DNA from: Bacillota bacterium
GTDB taxonomy: Bacteria > Bacillota > Clostridia > Lachnospirales > Lachnospiraceae
NCBI GenBank assembly: GCA_023414985.1
Contig: JAEZLY010000141.1
Span: 1-48,849, forward strand
Direction of reading: 5' to 3'
Length of the DNA: 48,849 nucleotides
The translations under genes were made by a program, and so were the position numbers. Shown here in pieces: positions 25,694 through 34,414 of this stretch (within the stretch, counting starts at the first letter, position 1; each line of letters starts with the position of its first letter). The notes beneath the pieces are model-generated. The model did not search any database and was not told where the DNA came from. It was given only the letters and a program-made list of their open reading frames with translations.

Positions 25694-26686
25694 ATGAAAA
25701 AGATACTGATGATAGGTACCGGTGGTACCATTGCATCCAAAGTAACCCCCGATGGTCTCCATCCGCAGCTGACCTCGGAGGAAATCCTGGAATATATTCC
25801 GGGAATATCAAAGCTGTGTGAGGTCGAGACCTTACAGCTTTGCAATATCGACAGCACAAACATCTCTCCCGATCTCTGGATTCTGCTAACGAACAGTATT
25901 CGCGAGAATTATAATAACTATGACGGATTTGTCATTTGCCACGGAACCGATACGATGGCTTATACAGCTGCAGCACTTTCCTATCTGATACAGGGATCTC
26001 CAAAACCCATTATTATCACCGGAGCTCAGCGCCCCATTAATATGGAGGTTACGGATTCAAAGACCAATCTCTTCGACAGCTTTTATTATGCGTCCTCGGA
26101 GCAGGCTTGCGGAGTTCAGATCGTATTTAACGGCAAGGTCATACTCGGAACCAGGGCACGAAAGACACGATCCAAAAGCTTTCAGGCTTTCTCCAGTATC
26201 AATTACCCTTACTTGGCAGTCATTCAGGAGGAGCATATCCTTTCCTACATCTCTCAGGAGAAAAAAGCAGAACCTGTCTTTTATGACAGTCTGAACCCCA
26301 GAGTGGCCCTTTTTAAACTGACCCCCGGAGCAGATCCGGATATTCTTTCCTATATGCTTTCCGTAAAGGATGCCGTTATTATAGAGAGCTATGGCGTGGG
26401 TGGTATCCCATCCCTTCCGGACAATCGCTTTTTTGAAGTGATCAGGGATTGGACAGACAAAGGAAAAGTAATCGTCATGACAACGCAGGTTCCCAATGAG
26501 GGCAGCGATATGAATATCTATCAGGTTGGCCACGAGTTAAAAAGCAAGGTGAATATCCTGGAAGCCTATGATATGAATACGGAGGCTGTCGTATGTAAGC
26601 TTATGTGGATTTTAGGCATGACAGGGAATCTCGAAGAGATCAAGAGATTATTCTATACTACGATCAGTAATGATATTCTCTATTAA
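25694..26686 (+). CDS. ansA: Type I L-asparaginase
   Basis: A 330-residue cytoplasmic asparaginase converting asparagine to aspartate and ammonia. The first catalytic threonine is in GTGGTIAS at the N-terminus and the second catalytic Thr-Asp is in HGTDTMAYTA. ITGAQRP and SYGVGGIP are also typical. There is no signal peptide. I chose the ATG at 25694, eight bases after GGAG, because the motif then starts at residue 8 as usual; an upstream ATG would add twelve residues. It is followed by a terminator. Confidence 0.92.
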   Translation: MKKILMIGTGGTIASKVTPDGLHPQLTSEEILEYIPGISKLCEVETLQLCNIDSTNISPDLWILLTNSIRENYNNYDGFVICHGTDTMAYTAAALSYLIQGSPKPIIITGAQRPINMEVTDSKTNLFDSFYYASSEQACGVQIVFNGKVILGTRARKTRSKSFQAFSSINYPYLAVIQEEHILSYISQEKKAEPVFYDSLNPRVALFKLTPGADPDILSYMLSVKDAVIIESYGVGGIPSLPDNRFFEVIRDWTDKGKVIVMTTQVPNEGSDMNIYQVGHELKSKVNILEAYDMNTEAVVCKLMWILGMTGNLEEIKRLFYTTISNDILY

Positions 26687-26697
26687 GAATAACGATA

Positions 26698-26780
26698 AAA
26701 AAAGGCTGTCCCATGGAAGCCAGGAACAGAGGTTACTCACACACGAACCTTCTGATCCCTTCCGGGGCAGCCTTTTAACG
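26698..26780 (+). terminator. Terminator after asparaginase
   Basis: AAAAGGCTG-CCC pairs with GGG-CAGCCTTTT (26698-26712 and 26764-26776) across about 50 bases. It lies in the gap to the convergent MFS gene and is symmetrical enough for both. Confidence 0.65.
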
Positions 26781-26805
26781 TACTGTTTATTTGCAGTTTA
26801 TTATT

Positions 26806-27969
26806 CTAATCTACGCTTTTTCGATTTCTTAAGAAAAAGAACAGCAGCACCGCTACAGCAAAGGAAGCTCCACTCACCAACAGATATCTGGATCTGGCCA
26901 GCTCACTATGTAGTAATGCTCGGCTGATCTTCGTAAAATTAGGTGATAAGAATGATCCAAGATTATTAATCGCCATATTGAAAGAGATGCTCATGGTAAC
27001 CACCGGTGGATGCTCCCTCTCAGAGATACTGACCACCACCTGAGCCATAACCATGCTTAAGCTGAAGCCGGCAATGAATACACCGATCAAGATCAACACA
27101 TAATTTTCTGCGAATGCAGTGATTAAGGCTCCCAGTGCCAGATTGAAGAAGCCCAGTGCAATCACGCGCTCTCCCATCCGCTTTGCCAGACTTTTATACA
27201 TCAGTCCTGCAGGCACGCCGCTCAGCATGAATATCGCCGATGCAACTCCGGCCCGGACTGAACCGGTAATAGAATTTTCCTTTAAATGCATGGATAAATT
27301 TGTGGGTATCACATTAAACAACAGCATGAACAGGAAAGCGATGATCCCGTATTCCAGCACAACCCTTGCTGATACCTTAACTCTCCCGCCGTCTGTCTTC
27401 CTAACTCGCTGCGGCTTATCCAGCGGCAGCCCCGTCAGGAGGAGAACAAATCCCGGGATGATAAGGAGGAACGCCAGGTAATTATAGTACCATCCAATGT
27501 TCGCCAGAAGCCCACCGAGCAAGGATAGAAGTACACCCCCGACACTGATGACGGCACTTTGCAGCCCCATGGTACTGCTTCTTTCTTCACCAGCAAAATT
27601 GTCAGCAATCAACGAGACACCCAGTGGTACGAGAATCCCCACTGCTATTCCCAACGTAATCTCCCATACATATAAAATGAGCAGAGAGTTATGGAAGAAG
27701 AAACCACCGAATGCCGTTACCATAAACATAATGGCCGAAAACAAAGCCAAGTATTTCTTTGACATAAACTCCGCCAGCTTGCCTGTTAAAAGCGACATCA
27801 AGATGATCACCACACAGGGGCAGGTGGCAAGAAACTGTATGGTCGTCGCATTGTACTGCGGAAACAGTTCAGCGATCTTTGCCAATACCGACGAGATCAC
27901 GATTGTTCCGATCTGTACAAGACTGTAGAACATGATTGCCAGTTTTATTGTAAACTTGGAAGCCTTCAT
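26806..27969 (-). CDS. MFS transporter
   Basis: A 387-residue protein with twelve membrane helices in two six-helix halves. The loop between helices 2 and 3 reads GKLAEFMSKKYLAL, a variant of the MFS motif G..aDr.GRR. Substrate is unknown; the overall pattern resembles drug or sugar-derivative exporters. AAGGAGGAG precedes the ATG. It is divergent from the small repeat gene and has a promoter at 28034-28062. Confidence 0.9.
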   Translation of the reverse strand: MKASKFTIKLAIMFYSLVQIGTIVISSVLAKIAELFPQYNATTIQFLATCPCVVIILMSLLTGKLAEFMSKKYLALFSAIMFMVTAFGGFFFHNSLLILYVWEITLGIAVGILVPLGVSLIADNFAGEERSSTMGLQSAVISVGGVLLSLLGGLLANIGWYYNYLAFLLIIPGFVLLLTGLPLDKPQRVRKTDGGRVKVSARVVLEYGIIAFLFMLLFNVIPTNLSMHLKENSITGSVRAGVASAIFMLSGVPAGLMYKSLAKRMGERVIALGFFNLALGALITAFAENYVLILIGVFIAGFSLSMVMAQVVVSISEREHPPVVTMSISFNMAINNLGSFLSPNFTKISRALLHSELARSRYLLVSGASFAVAVLLFFFLRNRKSVD

Positions 27970-28033
27970 TCTTCTCCTCCTTAATTATCGAATCATTATC
28001 ATAATAAAACAAATGGATTCCATCAGTATTCCA

Positions 28034-28062
28034 ATGATAGTATACCAATCCGGGAATGTCAA
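28034..28062 (-). promoter_or_regulatory. Promoter of the MFS gene
   Basis: The minus strand reads TTGACA (consensus), a 17-bp spacer and TATCAT. Confidence 0.5.
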
Positions 28063-28189
28063 CCTGCTGTGTCCTATTATGGATTTATCATACAATTTTT
28101 TTATTAAATATTGGTATTTCATGAATATTAGCATGTCCAAATGATAATAATATTACTGTTTTAAACAACTAATATAGGAGGAAATCAGA

Positions 28190-28363
28190 ATGGATAACTC
28201 AAGCAGAAATGATACTTCTACTTCCAGCAGAAATACAACGTCAAATCCCAGCAAGAATACCAACAGAAATGATGCCGGTTCTACAAGAAATGACGCCGGT
28301 ACTTCTAGAAATGATGCTGGTTCCAGCAGAAATGATGCTTCCAACTCTAACAGAAATAGATAG
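28190..28363 (+). CDS. 57-residue Asn/Ser-rich repeat protein (RNDAG repeats)
   Basis: A short gene translated as a hydrophilic protein of 57 residues made almost only of Ser, Asn, Arg, Thr, Asp, Ala and Gly. RND or RNDAG recurs at residues 6, 26, 33, 40 and 47. It has no hydrophobic core, cysteine or aromatic residue, so it should be disordered. A near-perfect ribosome binding site (AGGAGG, 8 bases before the ATG) and a perfect 12-bp terminator right after the stop show that it is a real transcription and translation unit. I do not recognise a family. A spore, surface or nucleic-acid-binding role is conceivable (11 Arg/Lys) but not shown. Confidence 0.75.
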   Translation: MDNSSRNDTSTSSRNTTSNPSKNTNRNDAGSTRNDAGTSRNDAGSSRNDASNSNRNR

Positions 28364-28379
28364 GAACACAGACGACAAA

Positions 28380-28416
28380 GAAAAAGTCTCCATGACAATG
28401 GAGACTTTTTCTTTTT
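28380..28416 (+). terminator. Terminator of the RNDAG repeat gene
   Basis: Perfect 12-bp stem GAAAAAGTCTCC/GGAGACTTTTTC with an 8-base loop, ending in a T-rich tail. Confidence 0.85.
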
Positions 28417-28462
28417 ACTAAAACAATAAAATAATCTGGAACCGGGATCCCTCCGAAGCAAT

Positions 28463-28491
28463 AAAAAAAGAAGCCGAGCTGCTTCTTTTTT
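28463..28491 (-). terminator. Terminator of tRNA-Gln
   Basis: On the minus strand GAAGC-AGCTCG-GCTTC is followed by seven T, 8 bp past the tRNA 3' end. Confidence 0.8.
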
Positions 28492-28498
28492 GTCTTAA

Positions 28499-28570
28499 CT
28501 GGGGTACAAGGATTCGAACCTTGAGATGCTGGAGTCAGAGTCCAGTGCCTTACCGTTTGGCGATACCCCA
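28499..28570 (-). tRNA. tRNA-Gln (anticodon CUG)
   Basis: A 72-base cloverleaf. The acceptor stem starts TGGGGTA and pairs with TACCCCA, with discriminator G. The D-arm contains AACGGTAAGGC. The anticodon stem CTGGA/TCCAG encloses the loop CTCTGAC with anticodon CTG. The T-arm has GGTTCGAATCC. CCA is not encoded. G73 and the U1-A72 pair are usual for tRNA-Gln. The CUG isoacceptor reads CAG only, so a UUG copy must exist elsewhere. Confidence 0.95.
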
Positions 28571-28613
28571 ATTTATTCATTTTTATGGCGGCTTGTCAGC
28601 TGCCACGAATGAT

Positions 28614-28642
28614 ATTATAACCTATACGGATTTGATTTTCAA
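28614..28642 (-). promoter_or_regulatory. tRNA-Gln promoter
   Basis: The minus strand reads TTGAAA, a 17-bp spacer and TATAAT, followed by about 40 bases to the tRNA. Confidence 0.75.
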
Positions 28643-28734
28643 GTCCTAATTTTTTATTTTTTTCAAAAAATTTAGAACCTTTTTCTTCCACACTTCTGCC
28701 GGTTACCTTACCCGGCAGAAATGTACCTATGGAT

Positions 28735-30252
28735 TTATTCGGGAAGCTTCTTTCGGCTCTTCCGATGCTCAAGAAAAAGGAAATATGCTTTCGCTGCTCC
28801 TGTAATCAGCAGAACCATGCACAGGATAAAGACCGGCATGCCGGTATCAATCCCAACACTTAAGAAATATCGCCAGTTATTATCATAAATGATCGGTACT
28901 CCGATCAGAAACAGGAATGGCAGAAGTACATTTCCCAGCATCATTAATAAGATGGCTCTCTTTCTGCTTGCCGTTCTCAGTCCGTTGCGGAAGCGGAGGC
29001 AGGAATAGATGCTGAACAGGCCCAGAATAAGTGCCAGTCCCGGAAGTATGAGCTGCTTTGTATCATAGGTGCGTGGTACGGAAGACGGCTTCGTTTGATG
29101 AAGTAGAATATCCGTAATCCCATTTCCGATTACTTGGGCAGACAATTCGGGTTTTCTGAATATACCGCGCTGATTGATCAGAACAACAATGCCATAGCGA
29201 TGTGCTTGGGAGATTAACAGCGCAGAATTAAAATGTGGGGTCGCTCCGAGAAATCCGTAAAAGTAATTATAGTTGTCATAGGCAGGATCCGTGGTAATAT
29301 TCCAGTCAAGACCGTAATAGGGCTCATTATACTCAAACTCTTTTACGGGATCAGACGGTTGTTTCAACCGGTTATTCGGAAGAATGGATTTTCCGCCTGA
29401 ATAGCCGTTATTCAGGAAATAGACCAGGTATTTGGACATATCCGCTGCACTGGAAAGCTGATAACCTGCCGGCACCTGACCCATCGGATAATCAAAATCA
29501 ATCGGCACATTTAACCCATAGAACTCCCGGTACCCCTGTGCCAGTCCATCTCCTTCAGCCTTCTGCTTTGATGCAAAGCTGTCTGTAAGCTTCATCGGCT
29601 CAAAGATAAATTGTTTCACATAATCCTCGTAGCTTATTCCGGATACGTATTCAACAACCAATCCCAGTATGACATAGTTCAGATTTGAATATTCATAGCT
29701 CTCCCCCACAGGGCGGTTCAATCTCTCCCTGCGGTTGATCTCTCTGACCAGCTGATCCAAAGTATATTTTCCGTTACAGGTATATTCTTCATTCCCTTGT
29801 GCTGTGGATAATCCACTGGTATGCTCCAGAAGCTCCTCGATCGTAATCTCTCTACCGGAGGTATCCGCCAGCGTAAACCAGGGTATGTATTGCCGAACAT
29901 AGTCCGTGATCTTTAAGGACCCTTCTCCTGCGAGCTGGGCGATTGCCAGTGCTGTAAAGGTCTTGCCGACGGAACCGATATAAAAAGGAGTATCCGGGGT
30001 CACCGGCTCCCTCTTGCTGTTTGCCACTCCATAGCCCTTGGTATAGATAATCTGATCTCCGTGTACAATTCCGAGCGCAAGCCCGGGTATCTTACTGGCC
30101 TTCATTTCCTGCTGAATATATTCATCAATCATCTGAAGCTGATCCCTCGAAAGCTCCTGCCCTGCTTCCGCCAAAGCTTGAACGGAATTGCCAAATGTCA
30201 ATAACAGAAGCACTGCTGCCAAGACAGCCCCTTTTAGCTGTTTCCTAATCAT
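28735..30252 (-). CDS. Exported serine hydrolase of the beta-lactamase/penicillin-binding protein fold
   Basis: A 505-residue protein with a signal peptide (about 27 residues), a class C beta-lactamase-like domain (35-370) and three or four membrane helices at the C-terminus. The nucleophile motif is SVGKTFT (SxxK), the second motif is YSNLNY (YxN), and LLEHTSGLS is typical. Such enzymes act outside the cell on D-amino-acid peptides or esters; resistance to beta-lactams is not implied. It probably forms an operon with the amidohydrolase 22 bp upstream. A 9-bp hairpin (TTCTGCCGG/CCGGCAGAA, 28697-28725) follows the stop but lacks a T-run. Confidence 0.88.
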   Translation of the reverse strand: MIRKQLKGAVLAAVLLLLTFGNSVQALAEAGQELSRDQLQMIDEYIQQEMKASKIPGLALGIVHGDQIIYTKGYGVANSKREPVTPDTPFYIGSVGKTFTALAIAQLAGEGSLKITDYVRQYIPWFTLADTSGREITIEELLEHTSGLSTAQGNEEYTCNGKYTLDQLVREINRRERLNRPVGESYEYSNLNYVILGLVVEYVSGISYEDYVKQFIFEPMKLTDSFASKQKAEGDGLAQGYREFYGLNVPIDFDYPMGQVPAGYQLSSAADMSKYLVYFLNNGYSGGKSILPNNRLKQPSDPVKEFEYNEPYYGLDWNITTDPAYDNYNYFYGFLGATPHFNSALLISQAHRYGIVVLINQRGIFRKPELSAQVIGNGITDILLHQTKPSSVPRTYDTKQLILPGLALILGLFSIYSCLRFRNGLRTASRKRAILLMMLGNVLLPFLFLIGVPIIYDNNWRYFLSVGIDTGMPVFILCMVLLITGAAKAYFLFLEHRKSRKKLPE

Positions 30253-30274
30253 TTATCCCCCACCATATTCTATG

Positions 30275-31075
30275 CTATTTGATTCCTAACAAATCTGCGC
30301 CATTACGCCAGAAGATGCATTCCAGCTCTTCTTTCGTAAGTTTCATTCCGGCCAGTAACTCCGTGCTCTCTTTCTGCCCTCCCCAGGGAGAATCTGTCCC
30401 GTAGAGAATGCGATCCGCACCGTGATCTCTGACGATGCGTTCGAATTGTTCCGGCTGAATCCGATGAAAAACATAAGCGGTATCAAACCATACATTCCTG
30501 CCAACCAGATATTCCTCAACTTCATCCCATTGATCGTAGCCACCCATATGTGCCAGAATGATTTTGGCATTCTTCTCCTCAATCCGGCTTAGCATCGCTG
30601 CGGTGCGCTTCGGAGGACAGTGGATCGGATTCGGAAGACCGATGTCAAGTCCGGCATGGATACTGACGATCAGATCAAGCTCAACTGCTTGCAGGATGAT
30701 CCGCACCATCTTCGGATCGTCAATAAAGGTCGCCTGATAATCCGGATGCAGCTTAATCCCCGGCAGTCCAAGCCGCTTAATCTCTTTCAGCTGTTCGAAA
30801 GAATTTTCTGTGTCCGGATGTATTCCTCCAAAAGAGAGTATCCCCTCTCTGCCGTTAACCTCTGCCGCAAACCTGTTTATGGTATCGAACTGGGCAGGCC
30901 TGGTTGCAACCGGAAGCAGGACGGACAGATCAATATTATTTTCTTTCATGGAGTTCTTAAGTTCTTTCAGTGTTCCCCCCGTGAAGGCACTGACTTGTGC
31001 TTCCTCTTCCATCTTCCTGACCGTCTTCTCTGCGATTGGGTCAGGAAATATATGCGTATGGAAATCAATGATCAT
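30275..31075 (-). CDS. Metal-dependent amidohydrolase (TatD/ACMSD-like TIM barrel)
   Basis: A 266-residue TIM-barrel hydrolase beginning MIIDFHTHIFPD, the HxH metal motif of the amidohydrolase-2 family. Further metal ligands are in KLHPDYQ, SIHAG and AHMGGYDQW, and GTDSPWGG supplies the late aspartate. The substrate is unknown; relatives decarboxylate or hydrolyse small aromatic acids. The ATG at 31075 has GGAGGG five bases before it; an upstream ATG adds eight residues without a ribosome binding site. It sits between the CDF transporter and the serine hydrolase, on the same strand. Confidence 0.85.
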   Translation of the reverse strand: MIIDFHTHIFPDPIAEKTVRKMEEEAQVSAFTGGTLKELKNSMKENNIDLSVLLPVATRPAQFDTINRFAAEVNGREGILSFGGIHPDTENSFEQLKEIKRLGLPGIKLHPDYQATFIDDPKMVRIILQAVELDLIVSIHAGLDIGLPNPIHCPPKRTAAMLSRIEEKNAKIILAHMGGYDQWDEVEEYLVGRNVWFDTAYVFHRIQPEQFERIVRDHGADRILYGTDSPWGGQKESTELLAGMKLTKEELECIFWRNGADLLGIK

Positions 31076-31132
31076 GATGGTCCCTCCGGTTATCCACATA
31101 GCAGTCTTAAAATTACCGTTCTATCCACAAAA

Positions 31133-32311
31133 CTAATCCTCGGCGATAAAGCTATTCTCCATAGTGATAATGCACTGGTATCTTGCATCCTGCTGCCGGA
31201 TTGCTTCCACAATCCTGGTAAGCAGCTTCTGCTCCTCTTCTTTACCATAGGAATAAGGAATAACCAGATCAAAAATCAGGTTAATCTGATGTTCTCCATT
31301 CACAACGCGAAAATCGTGAACGGTTGCCTTAGGCTCCAAGCCCGTGATGATTCCCAATACAAGCTCTTTTTTCTCCAACACCTTTTCATCATTTACCTCA
31401 ATCGGATCCATATGAATGACCAAAAAGATATCCAGCTTCTCCAGTACATCCCGTTCAATCTGATCAATGGTCTCGTGAGCATGTTCAAATCCCAGGTTAT
31501 TCGGAACTTCGGCATGAATCGTTGCCATACGGTGCGTCGGCCCGTAATTGTGTATGATCAGGTCATGGGTACCATATATCCCATCATAACTCTGTACCAT
31601 ATCAGTAATCTTAAAATATACTTCCTTCTCAACAGCTTGCCCCAACAGCGGCTCAATGACATCCTTTGCGATCTTATAGCCGGAGAACATAACAAATAAG
31701 GATACCAGAAGACCCATATAACCATCGATATTCCAACCGGTCAGACCGGCCACCAGGGTGGAAATAATGGTCGCCGTAGTGACAAATACATCATTTCTTG
31801 AGTCAGCAGAGGTCGCCAGCATGACAGTTGAGTTAATTCTTCTTCCAAGCTTCCGGTTAAAAAAGGACATCCATACCTTCATAAATACGGACAGAACCAG
31901 GATACACACCAGAATCGGATTAAAGGAAAGCTCCTCCGGATGTAAAATTTTATTAAACGAGGTCTGCAGCAGGTTGAAGCCAACCACCAGAATTAGTACT
32001 GATACTGCCAGAGCTGACAGATACTCAAATCTCCCGTGCCCAAAGGGATGCTCTTTATCGGCAGGCCGTCCCGCAAGCTTTACACCAACGAGACTGATCA
32101 CGGAGGATGCTGCATCTGAAAGGTTGTTCACAGCATCCGCCATAACGGAAATACTGTTAATGATGATTCCAATCAGCAGTTTTGTGGCAAACAAAAGAAC
32201 ATTACATGCAATTCCGACAAGACTTGAAAGAATACCGTAAGAGGTCCTGACCTTAGCATTTTCAATATTTTTATTATCCTTTACAAATAGACGTACCAAT
32301 AATTCAGTCAA
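31133..32311 (-). CDS. Cation diffusion facilitator (CDF) metal transporter
   Basis: A 392-residue CDF protein. Six membrane helices (about 28-220) carry the metal-site motifs DAVNNLSDAASS in helix 2 and SADSRNDVFVT in helix 5. The cytoplasmic C-terminal dimer domain is longer than in FieF (VNGEHQINLIFDLVIPYSYG onward). Members export Zn, Mn, Fe or Co. The start codon is TTG at 32311 with AAGGGG upstream; the nearby ATG leads into a stop. The mRNA leader begins with a strong hairpin. It is probably first gene of a three-gene operon. Confidence 0.9.
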   Translation of the reverse strand: MTELLVRLFVKDNKNIENAKVRTSYGILSSLVGIACNVLLFATKLLIGIIINSISVMADAVNNLSDAASSVISLVGVKLAGRPADKEHPFGHGRFEYLSALAVSVLILVVGFNLLQTSFNKILHPEELSFNPILVCILVLSVFMKVWMSFFNRKLGRRINSTVMLATSADSRNDVFVTTATIISTLVAGLTGWNIDGYMGLLVSLFVMFSGYKIAKDVIEPLLGQAVEKEVYFKITDMVQSYDGIYGTHDLIIHNYGPTHRMATIHAEVPNNLGFEHAHETIDQIERDVLEKLDIFLVIHMDPIEVNDEKVLEKKELVLGIITGLEPKATVHDFRVVNGEHQINLIFDLVIPYSYGKEEEQKLLTRIVEAIRQQDARYQCIITMENSFIAED

Positions 32312-32355
32312 CTTTCATAACCCCTTCCGATGATATTTATCACAATATAAAATAA

Positions 32356-32400
32356 CCCCGCATCTTTTCCAGGTTCTGTTATTACCATGGAAAATGCAGG
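32356..32400 (-). promoter_or_regulatory. Strong hairpin at the 5' end of the CDF transporter mRNA
   Basis: On the minus strand CCTGCAT-TTTTCC pairs with GGAAAA-G-ATGCGGG (13 bp, one bulge), followed by TTATTTTATAT. It starts about three bases after the predicted transcription start, so it could be an attenuator or a protective 5' stem. It does not match the czcD/NiCo riboswitch that I remember. Confidence 0.45.
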
Positions 32401-32409
32401 AATACGAAT

Positions 32410-32437
32410 ATTGTATCATATATGAAATAAATGTCAA
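32410..32437 (-). promoter_or_regulatory. Promoter of the CDF operon
   Basis: The minus strand reads TTGACA, a 16-bp spacer and TACAAT, with TG one base before the -10. Confidence 0.65.
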
Positions 32438-32567
32438 GTTTATCTTCTTTCAGCCTCTGAAAGCTTATAAGAATAGCACACTCCCCCTATCTTTCCCTTG
32501 TGCAACCGGTAATTATCATGCATAATATAATCATAGGATTATTATTACTTACGAAGGGGAGGGTTCA

Positions 32568-34409
32568 ATGAAATATGCCCGCAGGTATAAGAAAAACATT
32601 CGTTTTCATACCCGATCCTTGTTTCTGGTAAATACTCTGTACCTTTTTTTATTCGCCTCTCTGCTGTTTCCCTTTGCGGGACGTTCCCTTGAATTGATCA
32701 TGGACCTTTACGGTGTCAGCTACATCACCGAAGAAAATGTTCTCTCTTTGTTGACCAAACCTTACTCTCTGCCCGTGCTCTTGTTTCTGGGATTTCTCCT
32801 GCTACTATATGGGATGTCCAAGCTTTCTTCCTTGATTCGATATTGCAACACGGAGGGGATGCCGGTTCTTCCGGCCCTGCCGGATATCCTAAGCTTCGGC
32901 ATCAACCGTCCCTTTCAGGCTATCCAATCCAGGCAGATTGATTTGCTGCTTTTTACGATCCCTTACTATATCTTTTCTAATCTTTCCATATTAATCGGAA
33001 TTATACTATATTCTGATATTGAACTGTTCAAGGGACCTCAAGAGACCATGATCAAAGGCTTGCTGCTCCTTCTCCTGCTTATCATCAGTATCCTTTCCCT
33101 GCCAGGGATATTTGCCTTTCAGTATTGCATACAGGAGGACATTGATTTCAGAAAAGCAATGTCCTATGCCAAGGAGCTATTAAAGGGCAGAACAAGAAGA
33201 ACCTTACTGACCTATTTGTCCTACACGTTATTCTTTACCCTTGGCTTTGTTGTGTTTTATTATATCCTGTTATTGTTGACCTCCTTAGGCTGTTATCTGT
33301 TCGCTGAGAAAAGTCTTGCTGTTACCGTGTTTCTGTCGGTTTATCCCCGGATCAGAATGTATGCCACTATTTTCTATGGTATGACTGCCTTTGTTATTCA
33401 TATCAACCTGACCACCTCTCTGTTCCATACGTACCGGGGAGAAGCAGTTCACTTAAAGTTCCCTTCCTACCCTGGGTTTGATTATGGTTTTACATATAGA
33501 AACAGGCTGCATAAGTTCAGCATTAACGGAGTTCTGGTCTGCCTTGCAATTCTTGGAGTCCTTAATCTTTATCGGAGCCTATACAATGATTCCTCCTACT
33601 TTAAAGAAGCCTTTGCCGGAGTTTTAATTTCCTCCCACAGGGGCAATTCCCGCGTGGCACCCGAAAATACGATGCCCGCTCTGGAGAGCGCTATTGTCGC
33701 CAATTCCGATTATGCCGAGATTGATGTCCGCCAGACAAAAGACGGTACGCTGGTCCTGATGCATGACAGGAGCCTAAAGCGTACCGCCGGAATAAATGAT
33801 TTTATTTGGGATCTGACCGATGTGGAAATCAATGCCCTGGATGTAGGCTCCTGGTTCTCCCTGGATTATCAGGATACCAGAGTTCCAACACTCGAGGAGG
33901 TTCTGCTTTACTGTAAGGATCGAATTAAGCTGAATATCGAAGTCAAGACCAGCCCCACAGATATTGATATGGAAGCGAAATTAGTCGAGCTGATCAAACA
34001 GTATGAATATGAATATCAATGCGTCGTCTCCTCCGGTAATTACCTTACCTTAAAGAAAATTAAGCTGCTGGATCAGGACATTCGCACCGGTTACATACTT
34101 TCTGCCGTATATGGTAACTTTTATGACAAGGCCTATATTGATTTCTTCAGTATTCGCTCCAACTTCGTAAACCTAAAGGTCGTGAACAGTATCCATGAAG
34201 CCGGTAAAGAGGTCCACGTCTGGACGGTAAATACCACCCAGGAGATAGAGCGGATGAAATCCGTCGGTGTGGACTGCATCATTACTGATAATCCTTCCCT
34301 CGCAAGAGAGGTCCTGTATCGGGATGATACCAACGACAGCTTCATCCAGCTGATTTATCGGATGCTGGGTAACCGCTCCTTCTACCGTCTCACACAGCTG
34401 CTTGGCTAA
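32568..34409 (+). CDS. Membrane-anchored glycerophosphodiester phosphodiesterase
   Basis: A 613-residue protein. The N-terminal 340 residues hold eight to ten membrane helices (the GDPD membrane domain). The C-terminal 250 residues are a GDPD catalytic domain with the histidine/glutamate motif ISSHRGNSRVAPENT, metal residues in AEIDVRQTKDG and the second histidine in LVLMHDRSL. It hydrolyses glycerophosphodiesters, possibly lipid or teichoic-acid-derived, at the membrane surface. AAGGGGAGGG precedes the ATG. It is convergent with the alcohol dehydrogenase (5 bp between stops). Confidence 0.93.
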   Translation: MKYARRYKKNIRFHTRSLFLVNTLYLFLFASLLFPFAGRSLELIMDLYGVSYITEENVLSLLTKPYSLPVLLFLGFLLLLYGMSKLSSLIRYCNTEGMPVLPALPDILSFGINRPFQAIQSRQIDLLLFTIPYYIFSNLSILIGIILYSDIELFKGPQETMIKGLLLLLLLIISILSLPGIFAFQYCIQEDIDFRKAMSYAKELLKGRTRRTLLTYLSYTLFFTLGFVVFYYILLLLTSLGCYLFAEKSLAVTVFLSVYPRIRMYATIFYGMTAFVIHINLTTSLFHTYRGEAVHLKFPSYPGFDYGFTYRNRLHKFSINGVLVCLAILGVLNLYRSLYNDSSYFKEAFAGVLISSHRGNSRVAPENTMPALESAIVANSDYAEIDVRQTKDGTLVLMHDRSLKRTAGINDFIWDLTDVEINALDVGSWFSLDYQDTRVPTLEEVLLYCKDRIKLNIEVKTSPTDIDMEAKLVELIKQYEYEYQCVVSSGNYLTLKKIKLLDQDIRTGYILSAVYGNFYDKAYIDFFSIRSNFVNLKVVNSIHEAGKEVHVWTVNTTQEIERMKSVGVDCIITDNPSLAREVLYRDDTNDSFIQLIYRMLGNRSFYRLTQLLG

Positions 34410-34414
34410 GCAGA

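Noticed and set aside
28501..28571. CRISPR or repeat origin of the structured block near 28500
   Set aside because: It folds as a complete tRNA-Gln with promoter and terminator.
30620..31699. Long plus-strand frame of 359 codons
   Set aside because: It runs antisense to the amidohydrolase and CDF genes, has no ribosome binding site and no domain; the opposite strand encodes clear families.
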